The notes under the pieces are model-generated. The model did no database searches, was not told the DNA's origin, and worked only from the letters and a program-made list of their open reading frames with translations. DNA of 5,209 bases from assembly GCA_013138855.1 (NCBI GenBank), contig WTBX01000370.1:1-5209 (forward strand), in the 5' to 3' direction. Position numbers and translations under genes: made by a program. The DNA is from Methylococcaceae bacterium (GTDB taxonomy: Bacteria > Pseudomonadota > Gammaproteobacteria > Methylococcales > Methylomonadaceae). Positions 1 through 4,727 of this stretch are shown here, piece by piece (positions within the stretch are counted from its first letter, which is position 1; each line of letters opens with the position of its first letter).

Positions 1-90
1 TTTGCGTTGGAATGTATACAGGTTTTGGAAGCACAAGGTTATCGCTATATTTAAAGCTTGGTATGAATTCCCACTTGAAAAGTGGGAACT
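1..90. repeat. 87-bp direct repeat, copy 1 (cut by window edge)
   Basis: Positions 1-87 are identical to 656-742; position 88 differs and 89-91 match again. The copy begins inside a hairpin whose left arm lies outside the window: the TTT loop and right arm GCGTTGGAA are at 1-12. A 55-bp spacer follows, then a complete hairpin at 68-88 (TTCCCACTT, loop GAA, AAGTGGGAA; 9 bp). The unit is therefore hairpin-spacer-hairpin. No ORF of its own is evident. Identity over 87 bp implies a recent duplication or active homogenisation. Confidence 0.92.
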
Positions 91-291
91 ATAAAAACCA
101 GATAATTATCCACGCCAGAAGCGAAAGAGCCAAACTTTTGTCTCTTTCCCAAACAGAATTTAGGAACGAGATAAAACCGTTTTAATCCAGTTCAAAGAAT
201 AATAACAAACTGGGTAATCACCAATTTATCAGAACTTCAATGTCTAGTAATGCACGAATTTAACTATGGTCATGGCAAAATAAAATTAGCT
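91..291. other. Non-coding stretch with no clear feature
   Basis: I see no credible gene or strong signal in these 201 bases. Two weak palindromes occur: GAAAGAG/CTCTTTC (123-129 and 142-148) and CCAGTT/AACTGG (188-193 and 209-214). Neither is followed by a T tract on either strand, so neither is called a terminator. This is the downstream side of the minus-strand gene that ends at 292. Confidence 0.6.
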
Positions 292-501
292 TTACTGGAT
301 GGCTTTTAATTCAGTAATTTTCTTGGCACACCATTTATTAATGATTAAGGATGCAGCGATTAGAGTCAATTTAGTAAGCCATATATGTATCGCTACAGTA
401 GCGATATTTTCTAGATCGGTTACAACTACGATGAAAGATATAATAAAAAAAATGAGTACCAATCCAGATGTATGTTTCAGAAGTGTATATAGGGTAAGCA
501 T
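292..501 (-). CDS. Probable small two-helix membrane protein (unknown function)
   Basis: This would encode a 69-residue protein starting MLTLYTLLKHTSG. Two hydrophobic segments are visible: about residues 13-30 (from SGLVLIFF) and about 33-56 (through HIWLTKLTLIAA). A basic tail with WCAKK and ITELK follows. I chose the ATG at 501 because AAGGA lies 5 nt upstream. An ATG at 534 would add 11 residues without such a site. A TATACT box at 531-526 on this strand could be the -10 of its promoter; its -35 is poor. The family is not recognised. The opposite strand is also open across this stretch (299-547), but that product has a scattered, less protein-like composition. Two copies of an 87-bp repeat flank the gene. 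Two helices would fit a holin-like or small accessory membrane protein, but nothing here supports a specific role. Confidence 0.5.
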   Translation of the reverse strand: MLTLYTLLKHTSGLVLIFFIISFIVVVTDLENIATVAIHIWLTKLTLIAASLIINKWCAKKITELKAIQ

Positions 502-646
502 GATTGTCCTTGGTTTTAAAAACCTAGTATACACACTTTTAAGATGATATTTGATAGAGATGTTTGTAGACCAGCACTACCTTGTGGAAGATTTTGGTGG
601 TCATATATGCCCCAATTATTATCGCATTATTTCCTCGTTTTCCTAG

Positions 647-743
647 TTCCAACGCTTTGCGTTGGAATGTATACAGGTTTTGGAAGCACAAGGTTATCGC
701 TATATTTAAAGCTTGGTATGAATTCCCACTTGAAAAGTGGGAG
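647..743. repeat. Hairpin-spacer-hairpin unit, copy 2 of the direct repeat
   Basis: The left hairpin at 647-667 is TTCCAACGC, loop TTT, GCGTTGGAA (9 bp). A 55-bp spacer (668-722) follows, then a right hairpin at 723-743: TTCCCACTT, loop GAA, AAGTGGGAG. In the right hairpin the outermost pair is changed relative to copy 1. Positions 656-742 are identical to 1-87. The TTCC/GGAA borders match those of the GCGAC hairpins near the end of the window, suggesting one recognition signature across several hairpin sequences. Confidence 0.9.
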
Positions 744-832
744 CTAGGATTTGTTTGTAGTGTGAGAGTGGGAACCAGACAAAGTATCTCTATATTTAAA
801 GCTGATATGAATTCCAACGCGTAGCGTTGGAA
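744..832. repeat. Diverged third repeat unit with its own hairpin
   Basis: Positions 785-815 resemble the spacer end at 695-726, sharing the core CTATATTTAAAGCT and the run TATGAATTCC. The segment ends in a third hairpin at 812-832: TTCCAACGC, loop GTA, GCGTTGGAA (9 bp). A lone half-arm GAGTGGGAA at 764-772 looks like the relic of a decayed hairpin. The segment adjoins the 3' remains of the antitoxin gene, whose reading frame runs into it and stops at 746-744. The repeat may have replaced the original end of that gene and whatever followed. Confidence 0.75.
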
Positions 833-912
833 CTAGAAAAAGATGCCCTATTTTTTGTTGTTTGTGTTTTTGCATATAATCAGACAAAATCTTTCAACCT
901 GTACGATTAAAA

Positions 913-959
913 GACTGGCGGCAAGCTGAAGGGCGAAGCCCTTTGGTTTGCTGCCAGTC
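913..959 (+). repeat. GACTGGC hairpin, folds on + strand
   Basis: The stem pairs 913-934 with 938-959 without a mismatch if G-U pairs are allowed: 22 pairs, 4 of them G-U (920/952, 925/947, 927/945, 928/944), loop GAA. On the minus strand those four pairs become A-C mismatches, so the structure is strand-specific. Outer arms are GACTGGCGGC and GCTGCCAGTC. It is the left, forward member of the inverted hairpin pair inside the element at 895-1090. Confidence 0.85.
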
Positions 960-988
960 CCCATGCTCGTATTAATATATTTATTGGG

Positions 989-1035
989 GACTGGCAGCTA
1001 CCCAAAAGACTACGTCTTTCGGATAGCCGCCAGTC
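989..1035 (-). repeat. GACTGGC hairpin, folds on - strand
   Basis: The arms are 989-1010 and 1014-1035 with a 3-nt loop. On the plus strand three A-C mismatches interrupt the stem (996/1028, 1001/1023, 1004/1020). On the minus strand all three become G-U pairs, giving an unbroken 22-pair stem. Read that way it has the same outer arms as the hairpin at 913-959, so the two are inverted relative to each other. It differs from the copy at 5007-5053 at only 2 of 47 positions. Confidence 0.85.
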
Positions 1036-1217
1036 TTATGTTATTCTCGGTTTTATTTCTTAATTTAGGCTGAGTTAATCGTACAGGTCGAAATCTTTTC
1101 AACCGCTTCCTCAGCGGTTTGATAATGCCCTATTTGTAACTACTTCATCAATCAACTCATCATTTAAAACTAGGGTAGTCATGATAGCTCCTCATTTTTA
1201 ATTTGAACAATAAGGGC

Positions 1218-1244
1218 ATTATAAGTTTTCACAAATTAGCTCAA
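1218..1244 (-). promoter_or_regulatory. Probable promoter of the disrupted antitoxin
   Basis: On the minus strand a perfect TATAAT lies at 1223-1218, 35 nt upstream of the antitoxin ATG. A TTGAGC at 1244-1239 could serve as the -35, although the 15-bp spacing is short. The intact promoter and ribosome site suggest the gene was functional until recently. The promoter overlaps the region of the rightward promoter at 1225-1253. Confidence 0.5.
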
Positions 1245-1253
1245 TGCTATAAT
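1225..1253 (+). promoter_or_regulatory. Extended -10 promoter for the OB-fold-like gene
   Basis: TGCTATAAT at 1245-1253 is a perfect extended -10 (TGnTATAAT). The -35 position, 17 bp upstream, reads GTTTTC (1225-1230) and is weak, as is common with extended -10 promoters. Transcription would start near 1260, leaving a leader of about 170 nt before the ATG at 1430. Confidence 0.6.
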
Positions 1254-1306
1254 CAAAATAATATTCGCGCGTAAAGCAACACGACATGGAGCGAATGACA
1301 CAGCAC

Positions 1307-1414
1307 TTACAGCGTTTTCAGGTTGAGTTAATAACATTTAATTAGGTGGTGGAGTACAAAACATATTTTGCACTCCGTCAAGGACATAACTATCTGATAT
1401 TGAAAACGCTGTAA
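1307..1414 (+). promoter_or_regulatory. Structured leader bounded by perfect 14-bp inverted repeat
   Basis: TTACAGCGTTTTCA at 1307-1320 is the exact reverse complement of 1401-1414. Inside, 1347-1361 pairs with 1366-1380, with one A-C mismatch (1356/1371), two G-U pairs and a 4-nt loop. The result is a closed outer stem holding an inner hairpin, about 108 nt in all, ending 15 nt before the next ATG and 5 nt before its ribosome site (AGGA, 1420-1423). It lies in the presumed 5' UTR, so a cis-regulatory RNA or an autoregulatory binding site is plausible. The alternative is a tiny MITE with 14-bp termini, but I find no target duplication beside it. It matches no riboswitch class I recognise. Confidence 0.55.
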
Positions 1415-1429
1415 CAAACAGGATAAAAA

Positions 1430-1741
1430 ATGACTGAAAACCTAGCAACAACAAACAAAATGACCTATTGGCAACCTTCCGCAGGCGAAAAAATATCAGG
1501 CATCATTCAAGGCAGTGGTGCTTTAAATGATTTACTCTATGACGAACAAAAAACCATGTTTTTACAAGATGATGGTGGTGCGGTTATCGCTGTTATCTTA
1601 AATCGTTATTTAAGGCACAGCTTAAAACAAAATAACGTCGCCTTAGGCGATTTCATCACCGTGATTTTTCACGGCAAAGAGCAGAAAAATAATGGACGTT
1701 TTTTCAATCGCTATTCTTTGAAAGTCCCGCAGGATGGCTAG
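1430..1741 (+). CDS. Small OB-fold-like protein, function unknown
   Basis: A 103-residue soluble protein. The ATG at 1430 has AGGA 6 nt upstream; an internal Met at residue 11 has no better site. After a polar N-terminus (residues 1-12), alternating beta-type segments are visible: GEKISGIIQGSG (19-30), KTMFLQDDGGAVIAVI (41-56), a helix-like stretch with LRHSLKQNN (61-69), ALGDFITVIFHGKE (71-84) and GRFFNRYSLKV (89-99). The order strand-turn-strand, helix, GD-strand, GK, aromatic strand is what OB-fold nucleic-acid-binding proteins show, and the basic and aromatic end (GRFFNRY) would suit single-strand binding. This is inference from pattern; I cannot name a family. It has its own promoter and a strong terminator, so it is monocistronic, behind a structured leader. 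There is no signal peptide or membrane segment. Confidence 0.8.
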   Translation: MTENLATTNKMTYWQPSAGEKISGIIQGSGALNDLLYDEQKTMFLQDDGGAVIAVILNRYLRHSLKQNNVALGDFITVIFHGKEQKNNGRFFNRYSLKVPQDG

Positions 1742-1742
1742 A

Positions 1743-1802
1743 TAGTAAGTGTTCAGTCCCCCTCTTAAAAAAAGAGGGGGACTGAACACTTACTAAATTT
1801 TT
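1743..1802 (+). terminator. Intrinsic terminator with 24-bp perfect stem
   Basis: Positions 1743-1766 pair perfectly with 1772-1795 (24 bp, including five consecutive G-C pairs), with an AAAAA loop. AA and then TTTTT (1798-1802) follow. It starts 2 nt after the stop codon at 1741. The stem is much longer than most terminators and may derive from a palindromic repeat. It separates this gene from the operon that starts at 1896. Confidence 0.85.
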
Positions 1803-1812
1803 ACTTATTTCC

Positions 1813-1841
1813 TGAAAAAACAATCAACACTATCGTATTAT
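1813..1841 (+). promoter_or_regulatory. Possible weak promoter of the membrane operon
   Basis: A promoter is expected between the terminator and the ATG at 1896. TATTAT at 1836-1841 is a fair -10 (5 of 6), but the element 17 bp upstream (TGAAAA, 1813-1818) is poor. An alternative is TTGTTA (1850-1855) with AATAAC (1873-1878), each 4 of 6. Neither is convincing. Confidence 0.3.
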
Positions 1842-1895
1842 TTAAGCGTTTGTTAGTATGACCTTTCTGATGAATAACGCTTATAGGCTAACCTT

Positions 1896-2918
1896 ATGGA
1901 CACAAAACAGCAAAGCTATACGTTAGAACAAATTCCCGCCAATCGTAGACTAATTGAAGTTTTATATGCAAACGGTAAAATCACTAGCGAAGCCAAAAAA
2001 TACGCGCTAAACCTTCTCTATCCTCATAAACAATGGGGATTATGGGTATCACGGCTGATGCTAATTATCGGTACAACGCTGATGCTTTCAGGCATTATTT
2101 ATTTCTTCGCCTTTAATTGGTCAAAAATTACTCCTGTAATCAAACTCAGCTCAATTCAGATAGCAATTTTCGCTTGTCTAATCGCCGCGTATTTATATTC
2201 GCTGCAACGTCTTAGTGGTCAAGTTTTGCTGCTCTGCGCCAGTGTCTTAGTCGGTGTATTCATGGCGGTATTTGGACAAATTTATCAAACAGGGGCAGAT
2301 GCGTATCAGCTTTTTATGATGTGGTCATTATTTACACTGGGGTGGACGATTATTTCTAATTTTTCCGCACAATGGATTTTCTGGCTAGTTATCACTAATA
2401 CTTTTCTAGTGCTGTGGTGGGATCAAGCGGCACTGCCTAGCAGAGAAATGAAGTCGATGATTTTCACTTATATGATGCTTGTGAATGGAATCGCATTGGC
2501 TTTACGCGAATATTTTGCATTAAAAGGCTATGAGTGGTTACAAGAACAATGGACACGCGTATTGTTAATCTTTGCTAGCTTATTAATTATGCTGATTCCT
2601 ATCATCATGATAATCAGTGAACCCAGTCGGGGAACTGAATCACGTTTAATCAGCAGTCTGCTTGGTCTTGCAGGGCATATTGCCGCCTATATTGTTTACC
2701 GCCATAAATTGCTAGATATGTGGGCATTAGCGACGACGATACTTTCAGCCTGCATTATTTTGGAAGTCGCTGCTTTTAAAGTCATCATTGAGGTTTTTGA
2801 TAATGAAGAACTGGTTATTTTCTTTTTAACAGGCGTAATGACCCTCGCTATCTTTACCTCTGCCATTATCTATCTTCGTAAAATTGCAACGCATATAGAG
2901 GTCGCCGATCATGTCTAA
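1896..2918 (+). CDS. DUF2157 domain polytopic membrane protein
   Basis: A 340-residue inner-membrane protein. The soluble N-terminus (1-50) contains the helical DUF2157-type segment (RRLIEVLYANGKITSEA, 18-34). About ten hydrophobic segments follow, near 53-73, 83-101, 110-127, 137-155, 157-175, 189-205, 222-241, 251-267, 275-293 and 306-326. Family hallmarks are GIIYFFAFNWSKITPVIKL (66-84) and AVFGQIYQTGADAYQLFMMW (124-143). The molecular function of DUF2157 is not established. The start has only a weak AGG 8 nt upstream. Its end overlaps the next start by 8 nt, so the two are translationally coupled. Length is normal for the family and no frameshift is seen. With the DUF4401 and GDYXXLXY proteins downstream it forms a gene set known from many proteobacteria. 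Confidence 0.92.
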   Translation: MDTKQQSYTLEQIPANRRLIEVLYANGKITSEAKKYALNLLYPHKQWGLWVSRLMLIIGTTLMLSGIIYFFAFNWSKITPVIKLSSIQIAIFACLIAAYLYSLQRLSGQVLLLCASVLVGVFMAVFGQIYQTGADAYQLFMMWSLFTLGWTIISNFSAQWIFWLVITNTFLVLWWDQAALPSREMKSMIFTYMMLVNGIALALREYFALKGYEWLQEQWTRVLLIFASLLIMLIPIIMIISEPSRGTESRLISSLLGLAGHIAAYIVYRHKLLDMWALATTILSACIILEVAAFKVIIEVFDNEELVIFFLTGVMTLAIFTSAIIYLRKIATHIEVADHV

Positions 2919-4026
2919 CTATATGAGCCAATATAATGCGGCTAACCTAATAGATAAACTTGCCGATAACGACTTGATAGAACCCAACCGAGAACTTAAT
3001 GCTTTTATTATCAATCAACAACAGGCAAAGGAAATTCCACTTTATATTAGAGTATTAATTGGGATTGGCGCATTCATCGCGTCATTATGTTTTATCGCCT
3101 TCTTAGCCGAAGCGAAAATCATTCGTTTTGATAAGGAAGCAGGTTTAATTGTGTGGGGGTTGATTTTTGTGGTCATGGCGATTGCCTTACAGAAACAAGC
3201 AGGAGAAGACAGCAGTATAAAGCATAGTATTTTCATCCAGATTTCTTTTACGGCAATGGCGATAGGAAAAGGACTTTTTATTTCTGGTGTGACTCAAATA
3301 TTCGATTCAAGCTGGGGATTAAGCCTTGCAACCCTGATTATTACTGGCTTAACCTATCATCTTTATCGTATGTCAATAGACCGATTCTTATCCTCCTTTG
3401 TCTTTATATTTTCGCTTTTGGTTAATATTTTATGGGCAGAGGAAGTCAGCGGTACAAGAGCATTATTATTTAATGGCTTTTTTCTATTTCAAATGCTTTG
3501 CGCAGCGGTACTACTGACACATGGAAAAATCAAAAGTGATTATATCCCGCTGTCTTATGCCTTTGTTTTTTCACTATGTGCCAGTATTCTTTTTTTAGCC
3601 TCGCATACCGAATTCGGTTATTGGAATAATGACGAATTAATTCATCCAGCTTTTGTGAATATTATTCTTGCGGGTGGATTAATTGCCTTAATTGGCTGGG
3701 CATCGGGAGGATTACAAAACCTTAAAAATGAAGCTTTGATTCTGGCCTCTTTAGGAACGGTTTTATTAGGCATATTTTCTGCACCAGGTATTATCTTAGC
3801 CATCGGCTTAATGATTTTAGGTTATGCAAAGCATGAATCATTATTGATTATTTTAGGCGGCTTGCTGACACCTGTTTTTCTATTTATATTTTATTATAAT
3901 CTTGATATATCGCTGATGTATAAATCAGGCATTCTGTTTGTCAGTGGTTTGGTGTTATTAGCAGGAAGAGTTTATCTGCACTATAAAAACTGGGATAAAG
4001 GAGCATTATCATGCGTACAAAAATAA
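2911..4026 (+). CDS. DUF4401 domain polytopic membrane protein
   Basis: A 371-residue inner-membrane protein. The N-terminal 44 residues are polar. The first membrane segment starts with the family-typical IPLYIRVLIGIGAFIASLCF (42-61). Further hydrophobic segments lie near 78-94, 107-129, 135-150, 158-175, 184-203, 211-231, 246-265, 275-303, 308-329 and 337-355. The C-terminal block APGIILAIGLMILGYAKHES (291-310) followed by FYYNLDISLMYKSG (327-340) is the most recognisable DUF4401 signature. The ATG at 2911 overlaps the upstream stop (ATGTCTAA); GAGG at 2898-2901 lies 9 nt before it. A second Met at residue 5 (2923) is possible. Like its upstream partner it alternates long hydrophobic segments with the conserved central glycine-rich runs, suggesting the two membrane proteins work together. 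Biochemical function is unknown. Confidence 0.92.
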   Translation: MSNYMSQYNAANLIDKLADNDLIEPNRELNAFIINQQQAKEIPLYIRVLIGIGAFIASLCFIAFLAEAKIIRFDKEAGLIVWGLIFVVMAIALQKQAGEDSSIKHSIFIQISFTAMAIGKGLFISGVTQIFDSSWGLSLATLIITGLTYHLYRMSIDRFLSSFVFIFSLLVNILWAEEVSGTRALLFNGFFLFQMLCAAVLLTHGKIKSDYIPLSYAFVFSLCASILFLASHTEFGYWNNDELIHPAFVNIILAGGLIALIGWASGGLQNLKNEALILASLGTVLLGIFSAPGIILAIGLMILGYAKHESLLIILGGLLTPVFLFIFYYNLDISLMYKSGILFVSGLVLLAGRVYLHYKNWDKGALSCVQK

Positions 4027-4499
4027 TGCTTATTTTTTCCGTATTCATCTTCGCCGCTTTAAACTACGGTATTTACGAAAAAGAGCAAATTAAAGCGAAT
4101 GGCGAAGTGCTTTTACTTAAACTTGTACCGCGTGATCCGCGTTCATTGATGCAAGGTGATTATATGCAACTTGCTTATGCGATAACGCGCAACCTTCCTG
4201 TTAAAACCATAGATTCTCAGCAAAAACGTGGTTATATGGTTATTCGTTCGGATGAAAATAATGTCGCGGAGTTTGTGCGTTTTTATCAGGATGAAAAGTT
4301 GGCGGCAGGTGAAAAGTTATTACATTTTCATAAACAATATAGCTCTGTTCGTATCGTTCCTGATTCTTTCTTTTTCCAAGAAGGTCATGCTAAATATTAT
4401 CAGAATGCTAAATATGGCATCTTTAAATTTGATGATTCAAAAAATCATTTGTTGGTGGGGTTGGCGGATGAAAATAGGCGGGCAATAGTTGTGCCGTGA
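4011..4499 (+). CDS. GDYXXLXY domain protein, membrane-anchored
   Basis: A 162-residue protein. A single N-terminal hydrophobic segment (residues 5-21, MLIFSVFIFAALNYGIY region) acts as an uncleaved anchor or signal, so the rest is probably periplasmic. The namesake motif is exact: GDYMQLAY at 49-56, preceded by VPRDPRSLMQ (39-48), which is also typical of the family. The remainder is beta-rich and ends in LLVGLADENRRAIVVP. The ATG at 4011 has an excellent ribosome site (AAAGGAG at 3997-4003, 7 nt spacing) inside the upstream gene and overlaps that gene by 16 nt. The strong site suggests this product may be made in excess of the two polytopic partners. Known genomes often place it after DUF2157 and DUF4401 genes; its activity is unknown. 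Confidence 0.93.
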   Translation: MRTKIMLIFSVFIFAALNYGIYEKEQIKANGEVLLLKLVPRDPRSLMQGDYMQLAYAITRNLPVKTIDSQQKRGYMVIRSDENNVAEFVRFYQDEKLAAGEKLLHFHKQYSSVRIVPDSFFFQEGHAKYYQNAKYGIFKFDDSKNHLLVGLADENRRAIVVP

Positions 4500-4520
4500 A
4501 ATACGGTATTTGAGGTTTTA

Positions 4521-4701
4521 CGACCTGTACGGTTAAGTTTGAAAGAAACTGGAACCGCGACTTTTAGTCGCGGGAGGCGTTAAAAATGCTCTTTACTTTG
4601 ATTCAAAAAAACGTAGCGTTTATTGTTACTTTTCCGCGACTAGAAGTCGCGGTTCCAAGCTGTAATGAAGATTATGATGCGAAACTTTAACGTACAGATC
4701 G
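4521..4701. mobile_element. Second MITE-like element with related termini
   Basis: The 181-bp segment has 20-bp terminal inverted repeats: CGACCTGTACGGTTAAGTTT at 4521-4540 and, at 4682-4701, a sequence whose reverse complement matches it at 17 of 20 positions. The outer part CGACCTGTACG is shared with the element at 895-1090, so the same enzyme may act on both. The core differs: here it is an inverted pair of GCGAC hairpins (4551-4656). There is no ORF and no clear target duplication (the 8-bp flanks differ), so the boundaries or the insertion are older. It begins 22 nt after the stop of the operon. Confidence 0.72.
4551..4656. repeat. Inverted pair of GGAA-GCGAC hairpins (REP-like)
   Basis: The left member is GGAA (4551-4554) followed by a hairpin at 4555-4573: CCGCGACT, loop TTT, AGTCGCGG. 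The right member is a hairpin at 4634-4652 (CCGCGACT, loop AGA, AGTCGCGG) followed by TTCC (4653-4656). The two 23-bp units are inverted copies of each other with one mismatch. A tetranucleotide next to a hairpin, in head-to-head pairs, is the organisation of REP/BIME repeats mobilised by RAYT (TnpA-REP) proteins. No RAYT gene is in the window. Confidence 0.82.
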
Positions 4702-4702
4702 A

Positions 4703-4727
4703 ATATATTTAGTGGGGACTGGCAGCT
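4703..4727. repeat. Truncated GACTGGC repeat arm
   Basis: This stretch, ending GGGGACTGGCAGCT, closely matches 974-999 of the first element, including its AT-rich lead-in. The hairpin does not continue: the usual ACCC and loop are missing, and the sequence switches at 4727-4728 to the arm of the nested palindrome. It appears to be a hairpin cut by insertion or recombination. The same motif recurs intact at 5004-5017. Confidence 0.7.

Larger units (their letters stand above)
895..1090. mobile_element. MITE-like element with TIRs and 8-bp target duplication
   Basis: The 196-bp element has 16-bp terminal inverted repeats: CAACCTGTACGATTAA at 895-910 and TTAATCGTACAGGTCG at 1075-1090, one mismatch when one is reverse-complemented. 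It is flanked by AAATCTTT at 887-894 and again at 1091-1098, an 8-bp target-site duplication. Inside are two large hairpins in opposite orientation (913-959 and 989-1035) and no coding sequence. It must therefore be moved by an enzyme encoded elsewhere. Deleting the element and one duplication copy rejoins the interrupted antitoxin frame. A related terminus is found at 4521 and 4701. The transposase family cannot be determined from this window. Confidence 0.85.
840..1182 (-). pseudogene. VapB-like ribbon-helix-helix antitoxin, disrupted
   Basis: Read on the minus strand, an ATG at 1182 follows a strong ribosome site (GAGGAG at 1193-1188, 5 nt away). It opens MTTLVLNDELIDEVVT, a beta strand followed by a first helix. 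A frame change near 1135-1132 is then needed to continue as IGHYQTAEEAVEKI. Without it, translation stops after 23 residues at 1113-1111. A 196-bp inserted element (895-1090) follows. Beyond it the frame resumes as KILSDYMQKHKQQ at 893-855, with KI duplicated in the target-site duplication. Joined, the pieces give a short strand-helix-turn-helix protein of the kind found in VapB-family antitoxins, which bind DNA as dimers and neutralise a toxin. The family call rests on pattern recognition only. The original C-terminus is uncertain because the frame runs into a repeat hairpin at 832. No toxin gene is next to it. Confidence 0.72.

Noticed and set aside
299..547. Plus-strand open frame of 82 codons opposite the small membrane protein
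   Set aside because: It overlaps the minus-strand frame, which has a better ribosome site and a coherent two-helix protein; the plus product has no recognisable organisation.
539..824. Open frames on both strands across the hairpin repeats
   Set aside because: They translate repeat sequence (hairpins and spacers) and have no good ribosome sites; judged spurious.
1101..1119. Hairpin AACCGCT/AGCGGTT as a terminator
   Set aside because: It has no T tract on either strand and falls within antitoxin coding sequence (codons for QTAEEAV), so it is probably a coincidence of codons.
843..1135. ATGCCCTATTT at 843-853 and 1125-1135 as a long target duplication around the element
   Set aside because: The 8-bp AAATCTTT copies lie directly at the terminal repeats and restore the frame; the 11-bp match is too far from the ends and is probably chance.
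3042..3236. Minus-strand 64-codon open frame
   Set aside because: It lies entirely inside the DUF4401 gene and is its antisense shadow.
4228..4488. Plus-strand 86-codon open frame
   Set aside because: It is an alternative frame inside the GDYXXLXY gene, with the skewed composition (many Met, Trp, Ile) of a shadow.
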